Shown piece after piece: positions 8,222 to 17,463 of a stretch of DNA of 36,923 bases. This DNA is from Faecalibacterium sp. UBA1762 (GTDB lineage Bacteria; Bacillota; Clostridia; Oscillospirales; Ruminococcaceae). Position 1 is the first letter of the stretch. Every line of letters begins with the position of its first letter. A model generated the notes under the pieces. It was not told the origin of the DNA. It saw nothing but the letters and a program-made list of their open reading frames with translations, and did no database searches. The position numbers and the translations under genes were made by a program. The DNA is taken from positions 1-36,923 of the forward strand of contig DCHC01000045.1 in assembly GCA_002314755.1 (NCBI GenBank), written 5' to 3'.

Positions 8222-8998
8222 ATGGTGGAAAAGAAATCGCTGCAGATCAATGCAGCGGAATTAAAATGGATTGCCATTTGCTTGATGGCTTTGAACCATG
8301 CCTGTGTTGGGCTGACGGATATCGGGGTTAAAAGTTACTTTGTCAATGATGCCAGCTGGTACCTTTCCCGGGTCGCTTTTCTCATTTTTGCCTATCAAAT
8401 CGCAGAGGGCATGCACTATACCCGTAACCGCAAAAAATATATAGCGTACATTTTCCTTTTTGCGATCATATCTGAAATTCCTTTCGACTTGTGTTTTTCT
8501 TCTGCGGCGTTTGATGTGGCAAACCAGAATGTGCTTTGGACGCTGGGTATGGCAGCGGGCGCAATTGCATTAGCGGAAAAATGGACGGGAAAACCTATTT
8601 GGTTTTTGCTCACGACATTGGGTGCAATGATCCTGTGTACCTGGCTATGCACAGATTACAGCGCGTTGGGCGTTGTGACGGTGGTGTCTTTTTATTATTT
8701 CAGAAATAACAAAATTAAACAGCTGCGGATCACTGCGATTTTGTTTTGCGTATTCTGTGTGACAGACTATCTGCACTCCTATGCAATACTCGGCACGACA
8801 GTAGCTGATACACTGGCCAATGACGGCTTTTGGTATCTGGTTTGCCTGGAGCTGCACGGTCTGTTGGCCTGGCCGTTGCTCAAGCTTTACAACGGGCAAA
8901 AAGGCAAAAATATCAGCAAATGGTTTTTCTATATCTTCTATCCCGGTCATATGTTACTAACATATCTTTTGTGTCTGCTGCTGCAGCCGATACTGTAA
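8222..8998 (+). CDS. TraX-family membrane protein
   Basis: A 258-residue integral membrane protein with about eight hydrophobic segments. It shows the TraX family pattern: LKWIAICLMALNHACVG at the start, then RVAFLIFAYQIAEGMHYTRN and FAIISEIPFDLCFSS. TraX of plasmid F acetylates the pilin N-terminus. Chromosomal relatives are abundant in Clostridia, where no conjugation genes need be present and where they probably act as membrane acyltransferases. No tra genes are near. The ribosome binding site GGGGGAGAG precedes ATG by five bases. Its place between a GNAT enzyme and an esterase suggests, by inference only, a set handling acyl groups. Confidence 0.82.
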   Translation: MVEKKSLQINAAELKWIAICLMALNHACVGLTDIGVKSYFVNDASWYLSRVAFLIFAYQIAEGMHYTRNRKKYIAYIFLFAIISEIPFDLCFSSAAFDVANQNVLWTLGMAAGAIALAEKWTGKPIWFLLTTLGAMILCTWLCTDYSALGVVTVVSFYYFRNNKIKQLRITAILFCVFCVTDYLHSYAILGTTVADTLANDGFWYLVCLELHGLLAWPLLKLYNGQKGKNISKWFFYIFYPGHMLLTYLLCLLLQPIL

Positions 8999-9028
8999 TA
9001 TCACTGCTTCAAAAAAGAGGAGCTTACC

Positions 9029-9919
9029 ATGAAAAAAGAAGTATTTGAACTGAACGGAAATCCCAATACAACCTTGACAACATACCTTTTGGAAACCGAA
9101 ACATGCAGACATAGGCGTCCGCTCATGATTGTACTGCCCGGCGGCGGTTTTTTGGACTGTTCCCCCTATGAAGGGGAGCCGGTTGCCTTGCAGTATCTGG
9201 CAGCGGGTTTTCATGCTGCGGTACTGATTTATTCCACCGACAGAAGCAACCCGGGGAAATCCATGTATCCCTATCCGTTATTTGATATGGCACAGGCGAT
9301 TGTCACGGTTCGGAAGCATGCCGAAGAGTGGAACGTGGATCCGGATAAGATCTACATTATGGGCTTTTCAGCAGGCGGAAATCTTTCTGCGTTGTACAGT
9401 AACCTGTGGCATACAGAGCTTTTGAAGGATTACAGCACCCCGGAAATGCGTAAACCGAATGCCGCTGTTTTGTGTTACGCCCTGACCGATGGTCTGATGA
9501 ATTTAGAGGATAATCAAAGACTGAATAACCCGGATGTCAATTTGGAGCAGGTCACCGGGCGGGATGAATTGCTGCAGATGCAGGATTTGTGGCACCGCAT
9601 TACGGCGGCCCAATACGGAACGGATGCTCCGTCTGCTGCAATGGCAAGGGAATTCAGCCCCATTGAAATGATCGGCAAAAACACACCGCCTACTTTCCTT
9701 TGGGCAACATTTGGAGACATGCTGGTCAACCCCTTCCACAGCTTGGATTATGCCCGCAGACTGCACGAAAACGGCGTTCCCTGTGAGCTGCATCTGTATG
9801 AAAAGGGAAACCACGGCTTAGCCTTGGCTGATGAGTCCAGCGCAGTGGTTGCTGAACAGATCAACCCCCATGTAGCCAGTTGGATGAAACTGTCCATTGA
9901 GTGGTTGAAGGATTTGTAA
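9029..9919 (+). CDS. Alpha/beta-hydrolase esterase (acetyl esterase/lipase type)
   Basis: This 296-residue protein has an oxyanion-hole segment VLPGGGF at 35-41, the nucleophile elbow GFSAGG at 112-117 with Ser114, the acid TFGD at Asp230, and a C-terminal GNHG with His262, giving a complete Ser-Asp-His triad. The pattern matches the acetyl-esterase/BD-FAE group that includes bacterial xylan and feruloyl esterases. There is no signal peptide. GAGGAG precedes ATG by seven bases. It is the last gene of the plus-strand block and is followed by a strong terminator. It could deacylate the same imported compound handled by the GH28-like and ceramidase-like proteins, though that link is inference. 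Confidence 0.83.
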   Translation: MKKEVFELNGNPNTTLTTYLLETETCRHRRPLMIVLPGGGFLDCSPYEGEPVALQYLAAGFHAAVLIYSTDRSNPGKSMYPYPLFDMAQAIVTVRKHAEEWNVDPDKIYIMGFSAGGNLSALYSNLWHTELLKDYSTPEMRKPNAAVLCYALTDGLMNLEDNQRLNNPDVNLEQVTGRDELLQMQDLWHRITAAQYGTDAPSAAMAREFSPIEMIGKNTPPTFLWATFGDMLVNPFHSLDYARRLHENGVPCELHLYEKGNHGLALADESSAVVAEQINPHVASWMKLSIEWLKDL

Positions 9920-9966
9920 GTACCGGTTATGAAAGAAACGAATGTCGTCTTTCATAAGAATACATA

Positions 9967-10004
9967 CGAAAAACGGACATCCAATATCGGATGTCCGTTT
10001 TTCG
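9967..10004. terminator. Bidirectional intrinsic terminator
   Basis: A perfect 16-bp inverted repeat (CGAAAAACGGACATCC, six-base loop, then its complement) has a T-run on the outer arm of either strand. It lies between the convergent esterase and hisIE genes and can stop transcription from both sides. Confidence 0.93.
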
Positions 10005-10045
10005 ATAAATAGAAAAGGATAGAATAGGATTGGCGGATAGGTAAA

Positions 10046-10696
10046 TTATTCAGTCATTTTTTCTTGTTTTACCTTGTGGTCGATGATATGGCGGCTGGCG
10101 AGCTCCCGATGAACATCTTCTACAGAAATGCCCATTTCTACCATCAGTACCATGGCATGATAGGCAAGGTCTGCCAGCTCATATACAGTCTCCTTTTTAT
10201 CATTGGCCTTTCCGGCAATAATGACCTCTGTGGATTCTTCACCCACCTTCTTTAAAATTTTGTCGATACCTTTTTGGAAAAGATAGGTGGTATACGAACC
10301 CTCCGGCAGTTCATTCTTTCGTTGGAGCAGCAGTTCGTACAGTCCTTGTAAACTGAACTCGGCCAGCTCACTGTTTTGAAAAACGGGCTTGGTAAAGCAG
10401 GAATCACTGCCGGTGTGGCATGCCGGACCGTCTTTTTCCACTACAACAGTCAGTGCGTCGTTATCGCAATCCGCGGTAATGCTGACAATATGCTGATAAT
10501 TTCCGCTGGTTTCGCCCTTCAGCCATAGCTCATTTCGGGATCTGCTGTAAAAACAGGTCAGCTTCCTCTCCATAGAAATGGCAAGGCTTTCCCTGCTCAT
10601 ATAAGCGACGGTCAGTACCTTCTTGGAAATAGCATCCACCACTACGGCAGGAATCAACCCTTTTTCATCAAATTTCAGTTCATCAATATTCAGCAT
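10046..10696 (-). CDS. hisIE: Bifunctional phosphoribosyl-AMP cyclohydrolase / phosphoribosyl-ATP pyrophosphatase
   Basis: Catalyses steps 2 and 3 of histidine synthesis. The HisI half (about 1-105) has the Mg-binding ADCDNDAL cluster (Asp76, 78, 80) and zinc cysteines C77, C93 and C100 in GPACHTGSDSC, plus WLKGETSGN. The HisE half (about 110-216) is helical, with GEESTEVIIAGK and ELADLAYHAMVLM. The total of 216 residues is normal for a fused protein. It is the last gene of the his operon, one base after hisF, and ends before the shared terminator. Confidence 0.96.
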   Translation of the reverse strand: MLNIDELKFDEKGLIPAVVVDAISKKVLTVAYMSRESLAISMERKLTCFYSRSRNELWLKGETSGNYQHIVSITADCDNDALTVVVEKDGPACHTGSDSCFTKPVFQNSELAEFSLQGLYELLLQRKNELPEGSYTTYLFQKGIDKILKKVGEESTEVIIAGKANDKKETVYELADLAYHAMVLMVEMGISVEDVHRELASRHIIDHKVKQEKMTE

Positions 10697-10697
10697 A

Positions 10698-11456
10698 TCA
10701 GTACCTCACATTTATTCCGTTACTAAAAAGCTCTTTTTTCAAATCTGGGATCGAGACCTCGCCAAAGTGGAAAATAGAAGCGGCGAGTCCGGCATCCACT
10801 GAGGGAAGCTTTTGGAAGAGCTCTACGAAATCCGCCTTGCTGCCCGCCCCGCCGGAGGCGATGACCGGAACATTGACAGCCTTTAAAACGGCTTCGAGCA
10901 TTTCAAGGTCAAAGCCCTTTTTTACGCCGTCTGTGTCTATGGAGTTTAAAACAACCTCTCCGGCACCATTTTCAACGCAGCGGGAAATCCATTCCACTGC
11001 TTCCATGCCGGTGTTCTGCCGCCCGCCGTGAGAAAATACCCGAAAAACGCCGTCTACGCGTTTTACATCGGCAGAGATAACCACGCACTGATTACCGTAT
11101 TTTTGCGCGGCCTGACGGATAAGGTCGGGGTTTTTAATCGCGCCGGAGTTAACGCTGACCTTATCTGCGCCACATTTCAGAACCCGGTCAAAATCTTCTA
11201 TAGTATTGATACCTCCGCCAACGGTCAGGGGGATAAAGATATTAGAGGCAACCTGGCACAGAATATCGGTAAAAAGCTTACGCCCTTCGAAAGAAGCGGT
11301 GATATCATAAAAAACAAGCTCGTCTGCGCCACTGTCAGAGTAATATCTTGCAAGCTCAACAGGGGAGGAGACATCCGCAACGCCCTCAAAATTTACCCCT
11401 TTCACAACTCTGCCGTTTTTGACATCCAGACAGGGGATGATTCGTTTTGTAATCAT
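10698..11456 (-). CDS. hisF: Imidazole glycerol phosphate synthase, cyclase subunit
   Basis: A (beta/alpha)8 barrel of 252 residues that, with ammonia from HisH, turns PRFAR into imidazole glycerol phosphate and ZMP (AICAR monophosphate). Both catalytic aspartates are present: Asp11 in PCLDVKNG and Asp130 in SADV. Phosphate-binding loops TVGGGI and ASGGAG are intact. The ATG overlaps the hisA stop by four bases (ATGA), indicating translational coupling. ZMP release links this gene to the riboswitch-controlled purine genes upstream. Confidence 0.97.
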   Translation of the reverse strand: MITKRIIPCLDVKNGRVVKGVNFEGVADVSSPVELARYYSDSGADELVFYDITASFEGRKLFTDILCQVASNIFIPLTVGGGINTIEDFDRVLKCGADKVSVNSGAIKNPDLIRQAAQKYGNQCVVISADVKRVDGVFRVFSHGGRQNTGMEAVEWISRCVENGAGEVVLNSIDTDGVKKGFDLEMLEAVLKAVNVPVIASGGAGSKADFVELFQKLPSVDAGLAASIFHFGEVSIPDLKKELFSNGINVRY

Positions 11457-12166
11457 TTTGCCACCTCAATTGCTTGTGCCAGATCAATGGAACCGGTATA
11501 ATAGGCTTTGCCAATGATGGCGCCGTACAGATCCATAGAGCGTAGCTGGCGGATATCCTCCAGCGAGGATACGCCCCCGGACGCGGTGATATCAACCGTG
11601 TATTGGCGGGAAAGGCGGGAATATAGTACGAGGTTGGTGCCCCGCATCGCACCGTCTTTCGAAATATCGGTGCAGATAATATTACCTACACCCAGGGCCT
11701 GCATATCGGCGATAAAATCCGAAAGCTGAATTTGAGATTTTTCCAACCAACCCTTGATGGCAATATACCCATCAGTCACATCGGCACCGACGGCAATCTT
11801 GCTGCCGTGCTTCCTTATGGCTTCCACCAAAAAATCCCGGTCATTGACAGCGGCAGTTCCTAAAATTACACGGTCAACGCCACAGTCAAAATAGGTCTCC
11901 ACCGTCTGCATAGAGCGGATACCGCCGCCGATTTCGATAAATAAATCTGTCTCCTGGCTAATCTTTCGGACGATATCAATATTGGGGGTCGTTCCGAATT
12001 TTGCGCCCTCCAGATCAACAAGGTGGATATGCGTTGCGCCGCAACGGATAAAATCCCGAGCAACGGCAAGGGGATCGGTATTGTAAACCGTCATCTGATT
12101 GTAGTCACCATGAACCAACCGTACGGCCTTTTTGTCATATAGATCAATTGCTGGTAAGATAATCAT
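11453..12166 (-). CDS. hisA: ProFAR isomerase
   Basis: Isomerises ProFAR to PRFAR, step 4 of the pathway. The 237-residue beta/alpha barrel retains the catalytic aspartates Asp8 (LPAIDLYDKKAVRL) and Asp129 (GADVTDG) and the half-barrel repeats IGGGIRS and ASGGVSS for substrate phosphates. It overlaps both neighbours by four bases: hisH upstream and hisF downstream. Size and motifs are normal; the GGVSS sequence and his-operon position favour HisA over TrpF-type enzymes. Confidence 0.96.
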   Translation of the reverse strand: MIILPAIDLYDKKAVRLVHGDYNQMTVYNTDPLAVARDFIRCGATHIHLVDLEGAKFGTTPNIDIVRKISQETDLFIEIGGGIRSMQTVETYFDCGVDRVILGTAAVNDRDFLVEAIRKHGSKIAVGADVTDGYIAIKGWLEKSQIQLSDFIADMQALGVGNIICTDISKDGAMRGTNLVLYSRLSRQYTVDITASGGVSSLEDIRQLRSMDLYGAIIGKAYYTGSIDLAQAIEVAK

Positions 12167-12780
12167 CTTGAAACCCCAAATACAAAGTTCTTTAAAATCG
12201 TTAAACCCACTCGACCGCTTTTTTCCGGATGGAATTGGCAGCCCATGATATTGCCTTTTTGTACAATGGCAGGCAGCTCTTTGCCGTACTCCGCGGTGGC
12301 TACCAAACTATCCGCACAGTTTGCGCCGTAAAAGGAATGAACAAAATAGACACAGTCATTTTCACGGACATCTGTAAGTAAAAAACTGTCCCGTACCTTG
12401 TGCAGACCGTTCCAGCCGATATGCGGGATTTTCAGTGTGTCCGGAATAGAGCCTGCCATCGGGACGATTTCGCCCTTTAACAAACCAAGTCCGGTATGCT
12501 CACCGTATTCAAAGCTTTTTTCAAAAAGCAGCTGCATTCCCAGACAGATACCCATAACCGGCTTGCCGCTATGCGCTTGGTCAATGATGACCTGCCGCAG
12601 ACCGGAGGCTTCCAACTTTTCTGCGGCATCGCCAAAAGCACCAACGCCGGGTAAAATCAGCTTATCTGCACTGCAAATAACCGCTGGGTCACCGGTGATG
12701 ACTGTATCGCCACCTACCGCTTTTAACGAAGATGTCAGAGAAAACAGATTACCAACACCGTAATCAATAATTGCAACCAT
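12163..12780 (-). CDS. hisH: Imidazole glycerol phosphate synthase, glutaminase subunit
   Basis: A class I glutamine amidotransferase of 205 residues that feeds ammonia to HisF. It starts MVAIIDYGVGNLFSL, has LPGVGAFGDA as oxyanion region, nucleophile Cys79 in MGICLGMQLLFE, and His184/Glu186 in QFHPEKSG, so the triad is complete. The start codon overlaps the hisB stop by one base, and its own stop overlaps hisA by four bases. Confidence 0.96.
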   Translation of the reverse strand: MVAIIDYGVGNLFSLTSSLKAVGGDTVITGDPAVICSADKLILPGVGAFGDAAEKLEASGLRQVIIDQAHSGKPVMGICLGMQLLFEKSFEYGEHTGLGLLKGEIVPMAGSIPDTLKIPHIGWNGLHKVRDSFLLTDVRENDCVYFVHSFYGANCADSLVATAEYGKELPAIVQKGNIMGCQFHPEKSGRVGLTILKNFVFGVSR

Positions 12781-13367
12781 TATAATACTCCCTTTGTGGA
12801 CGGTACCTCGTTTTGAAAATCCCGATCAATAGATATTGCGGCTTTCAGGCTTCTGGCAACGGATTTAAAGGTGCCCTCTACAATGTGATGAGAATTGCTG
12901 CCGCAGAGCTTGTGAATATGCAGGGTAATATTGGCATTGCGCACAAATGCCAGGAAAAATTCCTCGCAAAGCTCGGAGTCAAAATCGCCAATTTTTTGAG
13001 AGGGTATTTCAACATCAAAGGTCAGATGACTTCTGCCGGAGATATCTACCGCAGTTAAAATCAGTGTTTCATCCATGGGCAGCGAGTTATCGCCGTAACG
13101 GACAATCCCTTTTTTATCCCCCAAAGCAGCGGAAAAGGCCTGACCCAGCACAATACCGATATCTTCACAGGTGTGGTGAAAATCCACATCGGTATCTCCG
13201 TTACAGGTGACCGAAAGATCAAACCGTCCGTGTCGGGCAAACAGGGTAAGCATGTGGTCTAAAAAGCCTACGCCGGTATGTACAGTGCTTTTGCCGACAC
13301 CGTCAAGACAAAGAGAAAGGGTGATATCGGTTTCGTTGGTTTTACGGCTGATGGTGTTTTCTCTCAT
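12780..13367 (-). CDS. hisB: Imidazoleglycerol-phosphate dehydratase
   Basis: A monofunctional HisB of 195 residues; the phosphatase domain found in enterobacterial HisB is absent, as usual in Firmicutes. Manganese-binding motifs are DFHHTCED (His64, His65, Glu68) and the later SNSHHIVEGTFK, and the GVGFLDHMLTLFARHG block is intact. It dehydrates imidazole glycerol phosphate to imidazole acetol phosphate. It lies seven bases after hisC. Because HisB lacks the phosphatase, histidinol-phosphatase must be encoded elsewhere; none was seen in the window. Confidence 0.97.
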   Translation of the reverse strand: MRENTISRKTNETDITLSLCLDGVGKSTVHTGVGFLDHMLTLFARHGRFDLSVTCNGDTDVDFHHTCEDIGIVLGQAFSAALGDKKGIVRYGDNSLPMDETLILTAVDISGRSHLTFDVEIPSQKIGDFDSELCEEFFLAFVRNANITLHIHKLCGSNSHHIVEGTFKSVARSLKAAISIDRDFQNEVPSTKGVL

Positions 13368-13374
13368 GATGTCT

Positions 13375-14430
13375 TTACTCCGTCAATTCTTTTATCGTTG
13401 TAATGAGGCATTGCATCTGCTCTATGGTACCAACGGTGATTCGGTTAAAATCGGCAATGCGGGGAAGGGTAAAATGACGCACTAAAATGCCTCTTTCCTT
13501 TAGCTTTCGGTAGAGGGTCAGACCGTCTATCTTTCCGGATTGGGCAAACACAAAGTTGGTTTTGGAGGGCAGAACTTCAAAACCAAGCCCGCGCAGGGCG
13601 GCAACAGTCCACTCTCTGTTTTCGATGATCACCTCACAGTTTTCCATATAATATCCGTTATCCTCCAGCGCGGCTATTCCGGCCGCTGCGGTAAGAGAGT
13701 TGATATTATAGGGATTGGTGGAATAACGAATGGTGTTTATATCTGCAATCAGAGCTTTGCTGCCGAACCCAAAACCCAACCTGACCCCGGCCATGGAGCG
13801 AGATTTGGAAAAGGTACCGCAAACCAGCAGGTTATCGTATTTGGCAATCAGCCCGATGGCGCTCTCGCCGCCGAAATCCACATAGGCCTCGTCAACAATG
13901 ACCACATTATCCGGGTTGGAGCGGACAATGGCCTCGATCTCCGCAAGGGAAAGACAGATGCCGGTCGGGGCATTGGGGTTTGCCAGCACAACGGTGTGAT
14001 GAATGCCTAAATAATCGTTCACATCTACAGTAAAGTCATCCTTTACGGGAATCTCAGCGTAGGGAATATGATTCAGTCTGGCAAATACGGGGTAAAAGCC
14101 GTAGGTGATATCCGGAAAAGCAAGCGGAGCGTTTTCATCGGCAAATGCCATAAAAGCAAAATTCAGTATTTCATCGGAACCGTTGACCATGACGATATTC
14201 TCATCCGAAAGACCGAATACCTCCGCCATTTTTGCGCGAAGCTTTTTACATTCTGGGTCCGAATAAAGATTGACCGATTCCGCTGCACGGGAGACGGCAT
14301 CATACACACCGGCAGAAGGGGGGAAAGGGGATTCGTTGGTGTTCAGCTTAATATATTCTTTATCCTGGGGCTGCTCACCGGGTGTGTACGGCACCAGTGC
14401 GGCGTGTTTATTCGAAAAAAATCTGCTCAT
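13375..14430 (-). CDS. hisC: Histidinol-phosphate aminotransferase
   Basis: A PLP-dependent fold-type I aminotransferase of 351 residues. Visible motifs are KLNTNESPFPPS at the substrate arm, NPNAPTG at 151-157, VIVDEAYVDF at 177-186 and the PLP lysine Lys209 in CGTFSKSRSMAGVRLGF. It converts imidazole acetol phosphate to histidinol phosphate. The ATG overlaps the hisD stop by four bases. Confidence 0.96.
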   Translation of the reverse strand: MSRFFSNKHAALVPYTPGEQPQDKEYIKLNTNESPFPPSAGVYDAVSRAAESVNLYSDPECKKLRAKMAEVFGLSDENIVMVNGSDEILNFAFMAFADENAPLAFPDITYGFYPVFARLNHIPYAEIPVKDDFTVDVNDYLGIHHTVVLANPNAPTGICLSLAEIEAIVRSNPDNVVIVDEAYVDFGGESAIGLIAKYDNLLVCGTFSKSRSMAGVRLGFGFGSKALIADINTIRYSTNPYNINSLTAAAGIAALEDNGYYMENCEVIIENREWTVAALRGLGFEVLPSKTNFVFAQSGKIDGLTLYRKLKERGILVRHFTLPRIADFNRITVGTIEQMQCLITTIKELTE

Positions 14431-15704
14431 TTTTCAAACCTCACAGTTGCGCTTTTTCCGTGAGCAGCAAGCCCCTCTTTGTTTGCAAAACAGGCAATTT
14501 TATCTGCAACCTTTTCCAGGGCTTCACGGGTGTAATAGGTAAACTGAGATTTCTTGACAAAATCATCCACCGAAAGGGGAGAGGAAAACCTTGCCGTGCC
14601 GCTGGTAGGCAGGGTGTGGTTCGGACCGGCAAAATAGTCGCCTAACGCTTCGGGACAGTTTTTTCCCATAAAAATGGAGCCTGCGTTTTTAATTTTATCC
14701 AGATAGTCAAAGGGGCAGTCCATGCAGATTTCCAAATGCTCCGGCGCAATTTCGTTGGCAATGTCAATTGCCTTCAACAGATCGTTTTCGGAAACTATGA
14801 TCTTTCCGTTGCAATCAATAGAGGCACGGGCGATTTCCTCTCTGGGCAAAAGGGGCAACTGCCGTTCCAGCTCTGACTGAACCTTTAACGCAAATTCGTA
14901 GCTGTCACACACCAGCACTGCAGAGGCATTTTTATCATGCTCTGCCTGACTTAGCAGGTCCGCTGCTACAAATGCAGGGTTGCAGGTGGCGTCCGCCAGC
15001 ACCAGTATTTCGCTGGGCCCGGCGATCATATCAATGGAAACTTTGCCGAAAACCTGCTTTTTGGCCTCGGCAACAAAAGCATTGCCCGGTCCGACGATCT
15101 TATCTACCTTGGGAACCGATTCAGTTCCGTAGGCAAGGGCGGCAATGGCCTGGGCTCCGCCCACCTTAAAAATACGGTCCACACCGGCGATGGCGGCGGC
15201 AGCTAAGATCTCCGGCATTACCGATCCGTCGACGGCGGAGGGAGTGACCATGATGATATTGGGGCAGCCTGCTATTTTTGCGGGGATGGTATCCATCAGC
15301 ACGGTGGAGGGATATGCCGCAGTGCCGCCGGGAACATATACGCCCACCTTTTCAATGGGGGTGACCTTCTGACCGATGCAGACGCCGTCCTTTTCGTTGA
15401 TCACAAAGCTATTGCGCACCTGTTTTTGGTGAAAAGCCCGGATGTTGTCTGCAGCCTCCTTTAAAATGTCCAAAAAGGCGGGATCGACCCTTTGAATACC
15501 GGCCTGTATTTCCTCTTTGGATACCTCCAAATCGGTAAGCTCAACCTTATCAAACCTTTTGGTATAGGTAAACAAGGCAGCATCCCCATGTTTGCGCACC
15601 TGCCCGATAATATCGGATACAATATCCTCAACATTGGCAGATAAATCGTCCCGGGCAAAAATCTCCTCCGCGGGAACTTGACCGTATTTGTATATTTTGA
15701 TCAT
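14427..15704 (-). CDS. hisD: Histidinol dehydrogenase
   Basis: Performs the two NAD-dependent oxidations from histidinol to histidine. The protein is 425 residues, the usual length. It has the signature VGPGNAFVAEAKKQVFG, IDMIAGPSEI, zinc ligand region LSQAEHD (Gln253, His256) and the catalytic pair Glu322/His323 in IAPEHLEI. It lies directly after hisG with no intervening bases, and its stop overlaps hisC. Confidence 0.97.
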   Translation of the reverse strand: MIKIYKYGQVPAEEIFARDDLSANVEDIVSDIIGQVRKHGDAALFTYTKRFDKVELTDLEVSKEEIQAGIQRVDPAFLDILKEAADNIRAFHQKQVRNSFVINEKDGVCIGQKVTPIEKVGVYVPGGTAAYPSTVLMDTIPAKIAGCPNIIMVTPSAVDGSVMPEILAAAAIAGVDRIFKVGGAQAIAALAYGTESVPKVDKIVGPGNAFVAEAKKQVFGKVSIDMIAGPSEILVLADATCNPAFVAADLLSQAEHDKNASAVLVCDSYEFALKVQSELERQLPLLPREEIARASIDCNGKIIVSENDLLKAIDIANEIAPEHLEICMDCPFDYLDKIKNAGSIFMGKNCPEALGDYFAGPNHTLPTSGTARFSSPLSVDDFVKKSQFTYYTREALEKVADKIACFANKEGLAAHGKSATVRFEK

Positions 15705-16340
15705 TTAAATCCCCTTCTCCTCTCTAACCTGTTCTTTCAGTCTGGCGGAAATCTGTTCGATTTCACTGTTATGAAAACGGAAGGAAGCCTTGTTGGCGAT
15801 CAATCTTGCACTGATGGGCAAAATATCGCTTTTGACCTCTAAATTATTTTCCCTAAGGGTTGTTCCTGTTTCCACAATATCCACTATGACATCGGATAAT
15901 CCCAAAATCGGCGCAAGCTCTATGGAACCGTTCAGCTTGATGATCTCGATATCCTTGCCGATTTTTGCATAATAGTCAGAGGCGATATTGACAAATTTGG
16001 TGGCAACACGCACCGTTTTTAGTTTGCTTTCGTCAAATTCTTTTTTTGCGGCGACTGCCATTTTACATCTGCCGATATTCAGATCGAGCAGCTCGTAAAC
16101 ATCTGTTCCGTATTCTAAAATAATATCCTTTCCGGCGACGCCGATATCCGCTGCGCCGTGTTCTACATAGATGGAGACATCGCTGGGCTTTACCCAAAAA
16201 TAGCGAACACCCATCTCCACATTTTCAAAAATCAGCTTACGGTTTTTTTCTTTGATAGACGGACAGGCATAACCGGCATGCTCAAACATCTCATAGACCT
16301 GTTCTCCCAGACGGCCCTTAGGCAGCGCGATATTCAGCAT
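15705..16340 (-). CDS. hisG: ATP phosphoribosyltransferase, short-form catalytic subunit
   Basis: The first and committed step of the pathway, joining ATP and PRPP. At 211 residues it is the short HisG form, which lacks the regulatory ACT-like domain and needs HisZ. The start LNIALPKGRLG and the PRPP-binding loop VDIVETGTTLREN are clear. It overlaps the upstream hisZ by seven bases, consistent with production of a HisG-HisZ complex in step. Feedback inhibition by histidine would act through HisZ. Confidence 0.97.
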   Translation of the reverse strand: MLNIALPKGRLGEQVYEMFEHAGYACPSIKEKNRKLIFENVEMGVRYFWVKPSDVSIYVEHGAADIGVAGKDIILEYGTDVYELLDLNIGRCKMAVAAKKEFDESKLKTVRVATKFVNIASDYYAKIGKDIEIIKLNGSIELAPILGLSDVIVDIVETGTTLRENNLEVKSDILPISARLIANKASFRFHNSEIEQISARLKEQVREEKGI

Positions 16341-17428
16341 TTTTCCGACTCCTTCCGCAGATCGCAGATCTCCTTAAAACTGATTTTTTCGGGAATTGTT
16401 TTTTGTGCGCTGCAGGACAGACCGCGCTCACGGAGCAGGGCAATTTTGTTTGCAACGGTTATCGGTTCGGTATTGTCATCATATAACAGCAGAACGTCAA
16501 AATCGTATCCGTCCGTTGTGCCGGAAATCTTATCCAACAAATCCAGATAAATTGCAAAGCCGATTGCCCGGGAGTTTCGGTTTATTTTTCTCATCAGATT
16601 GTCGTACTGACCGCCGGATAGTATCTCTGAGGCAATGCCCGGGACAAAACCTTTAAAAATGAAACCGTTGTAATAGTTCATATCATCCGCAAGGGAAAAA
16701 TCAAATACAATATGCTTACTTTGCCCGGCACAGTCCAGCATGACAGAAAGCTTTTCCAGCAACGGAATCTGCCCGGAATCCGACAGATCGCAAATACGTT
16801 TTATGACATCCTTGCCACTGCCGTAAATAGAGGTCAGGGAAACGACCTTTTGCTTTGTAGCTTCGCCCAAGCCGTAGCTGTCGCAAAGCTTCGCCAGGTC
16901 ATGGGTGTTTTTTACGGATAACAGCTTGATAGCACCCGCTTGAAACAGGCTGTCTGTGCAAAATTGGTTTAAGATATCGGACAAAATACCTAAGTGAGAA
17001 ATAGCCAGCACGAAATTTTCGCTAATCCGGCTCAGACTTTCTGCTGCAAGGTGTATCACCTCAAAGATATCGTACAGATCAATATCGCCGATACACTCCA
17101 GACCGGCCTGCATGATCTCCTTATAACGATGGGTGGTTTTGGAGACCCGGTAAACATTTTCGTTATAGAAAACCTTTTGCTTTGCATGTTCACGATCCAC
17201 TCCGGATTTGATAATGGAAAGGGTGACATCCGGCTTTAAAGCGAGCATTTTTCCGTTGGTATCATTAAAGGCGATGACCCTGTCGCTCACCAGAAATTCC
17301 TTATTCTGAATATAAAATTCATATTCCTCAAACTTGCTCATGGAATACGGCAGATACCCGTAATTGTGGTATAGACTGCGCAGGCTGTAAACCAGTTTCT
17401 CTTCTGTTTTCAGTAATGCCTCATTCAT
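16334..17428 (-). CDS. hisZ: ATP phosphoribosyltransferase regulatory subunit
   Basis: A 364-residue homologue of the histidyl-tRNA synthetase catalytic core, without the anticodon-binding domain. Class II-like elements are MLALKPDVTLSIIK, DFSLADDMNYYNGFIFKGF and ILSGGQYDNLM. With short HisG it forms the allosteric ATP-PRT complex; HisZ carries the histidine site. GGAG lies eight bases before ATG. It is the first gene of the nine-gene his operon and has its own promoter and a dyad in the leader. Confidence 0.95.
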   Translation of the reverse strand: MNEALLKTEEKLVYSLRSLYHNYGYLPYSMSKFEEYEFYIQNKEFLVSDRVIAFNDTNGKMLALKPDVTLSIIKSGVDREHAKQKVFYNENVYRVSKTTHRYKEIMQAGLECIGDIDLYDIFEVIHLAAESLSRISENFVLAISHLGILSDILNQFCTDSLFQAGAIKLLSVKNTHDLAKLCDSYGLGEATKQKVVSLTSIYGSGKDVIKRICDLSDSGQIPLLEKLSVMLDCAGQSKHIVFDFSLADDMNYYNGFIFKGFVPGIASEILSGGQYDNLMRKINRNSRAIGFAIYLDLLDKISGTTDGYDFDVLLLYDDNTEPITVANKIALLRERGLSCSAQKTIPEKISFKEICDLRKESEKC

Positions 17429-17463
17429 TGCTTGGACTCCGTCAAGTTGTATTTGTCACTTTA

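Noticed and set aside
8222..8998. Conjugative element suggested by the TraX homologue
   Set aside because: No relaxase, coupling protein, pilin or type IV secretion gene is present; chromosomal TraX-like proteins are common in Clostridia.
11028..15372. Several plus-strand frames across the his genes
   Set aside because: All are antisense to well-recognised his genes with intact catalytic motifs and have no start signals of their own.
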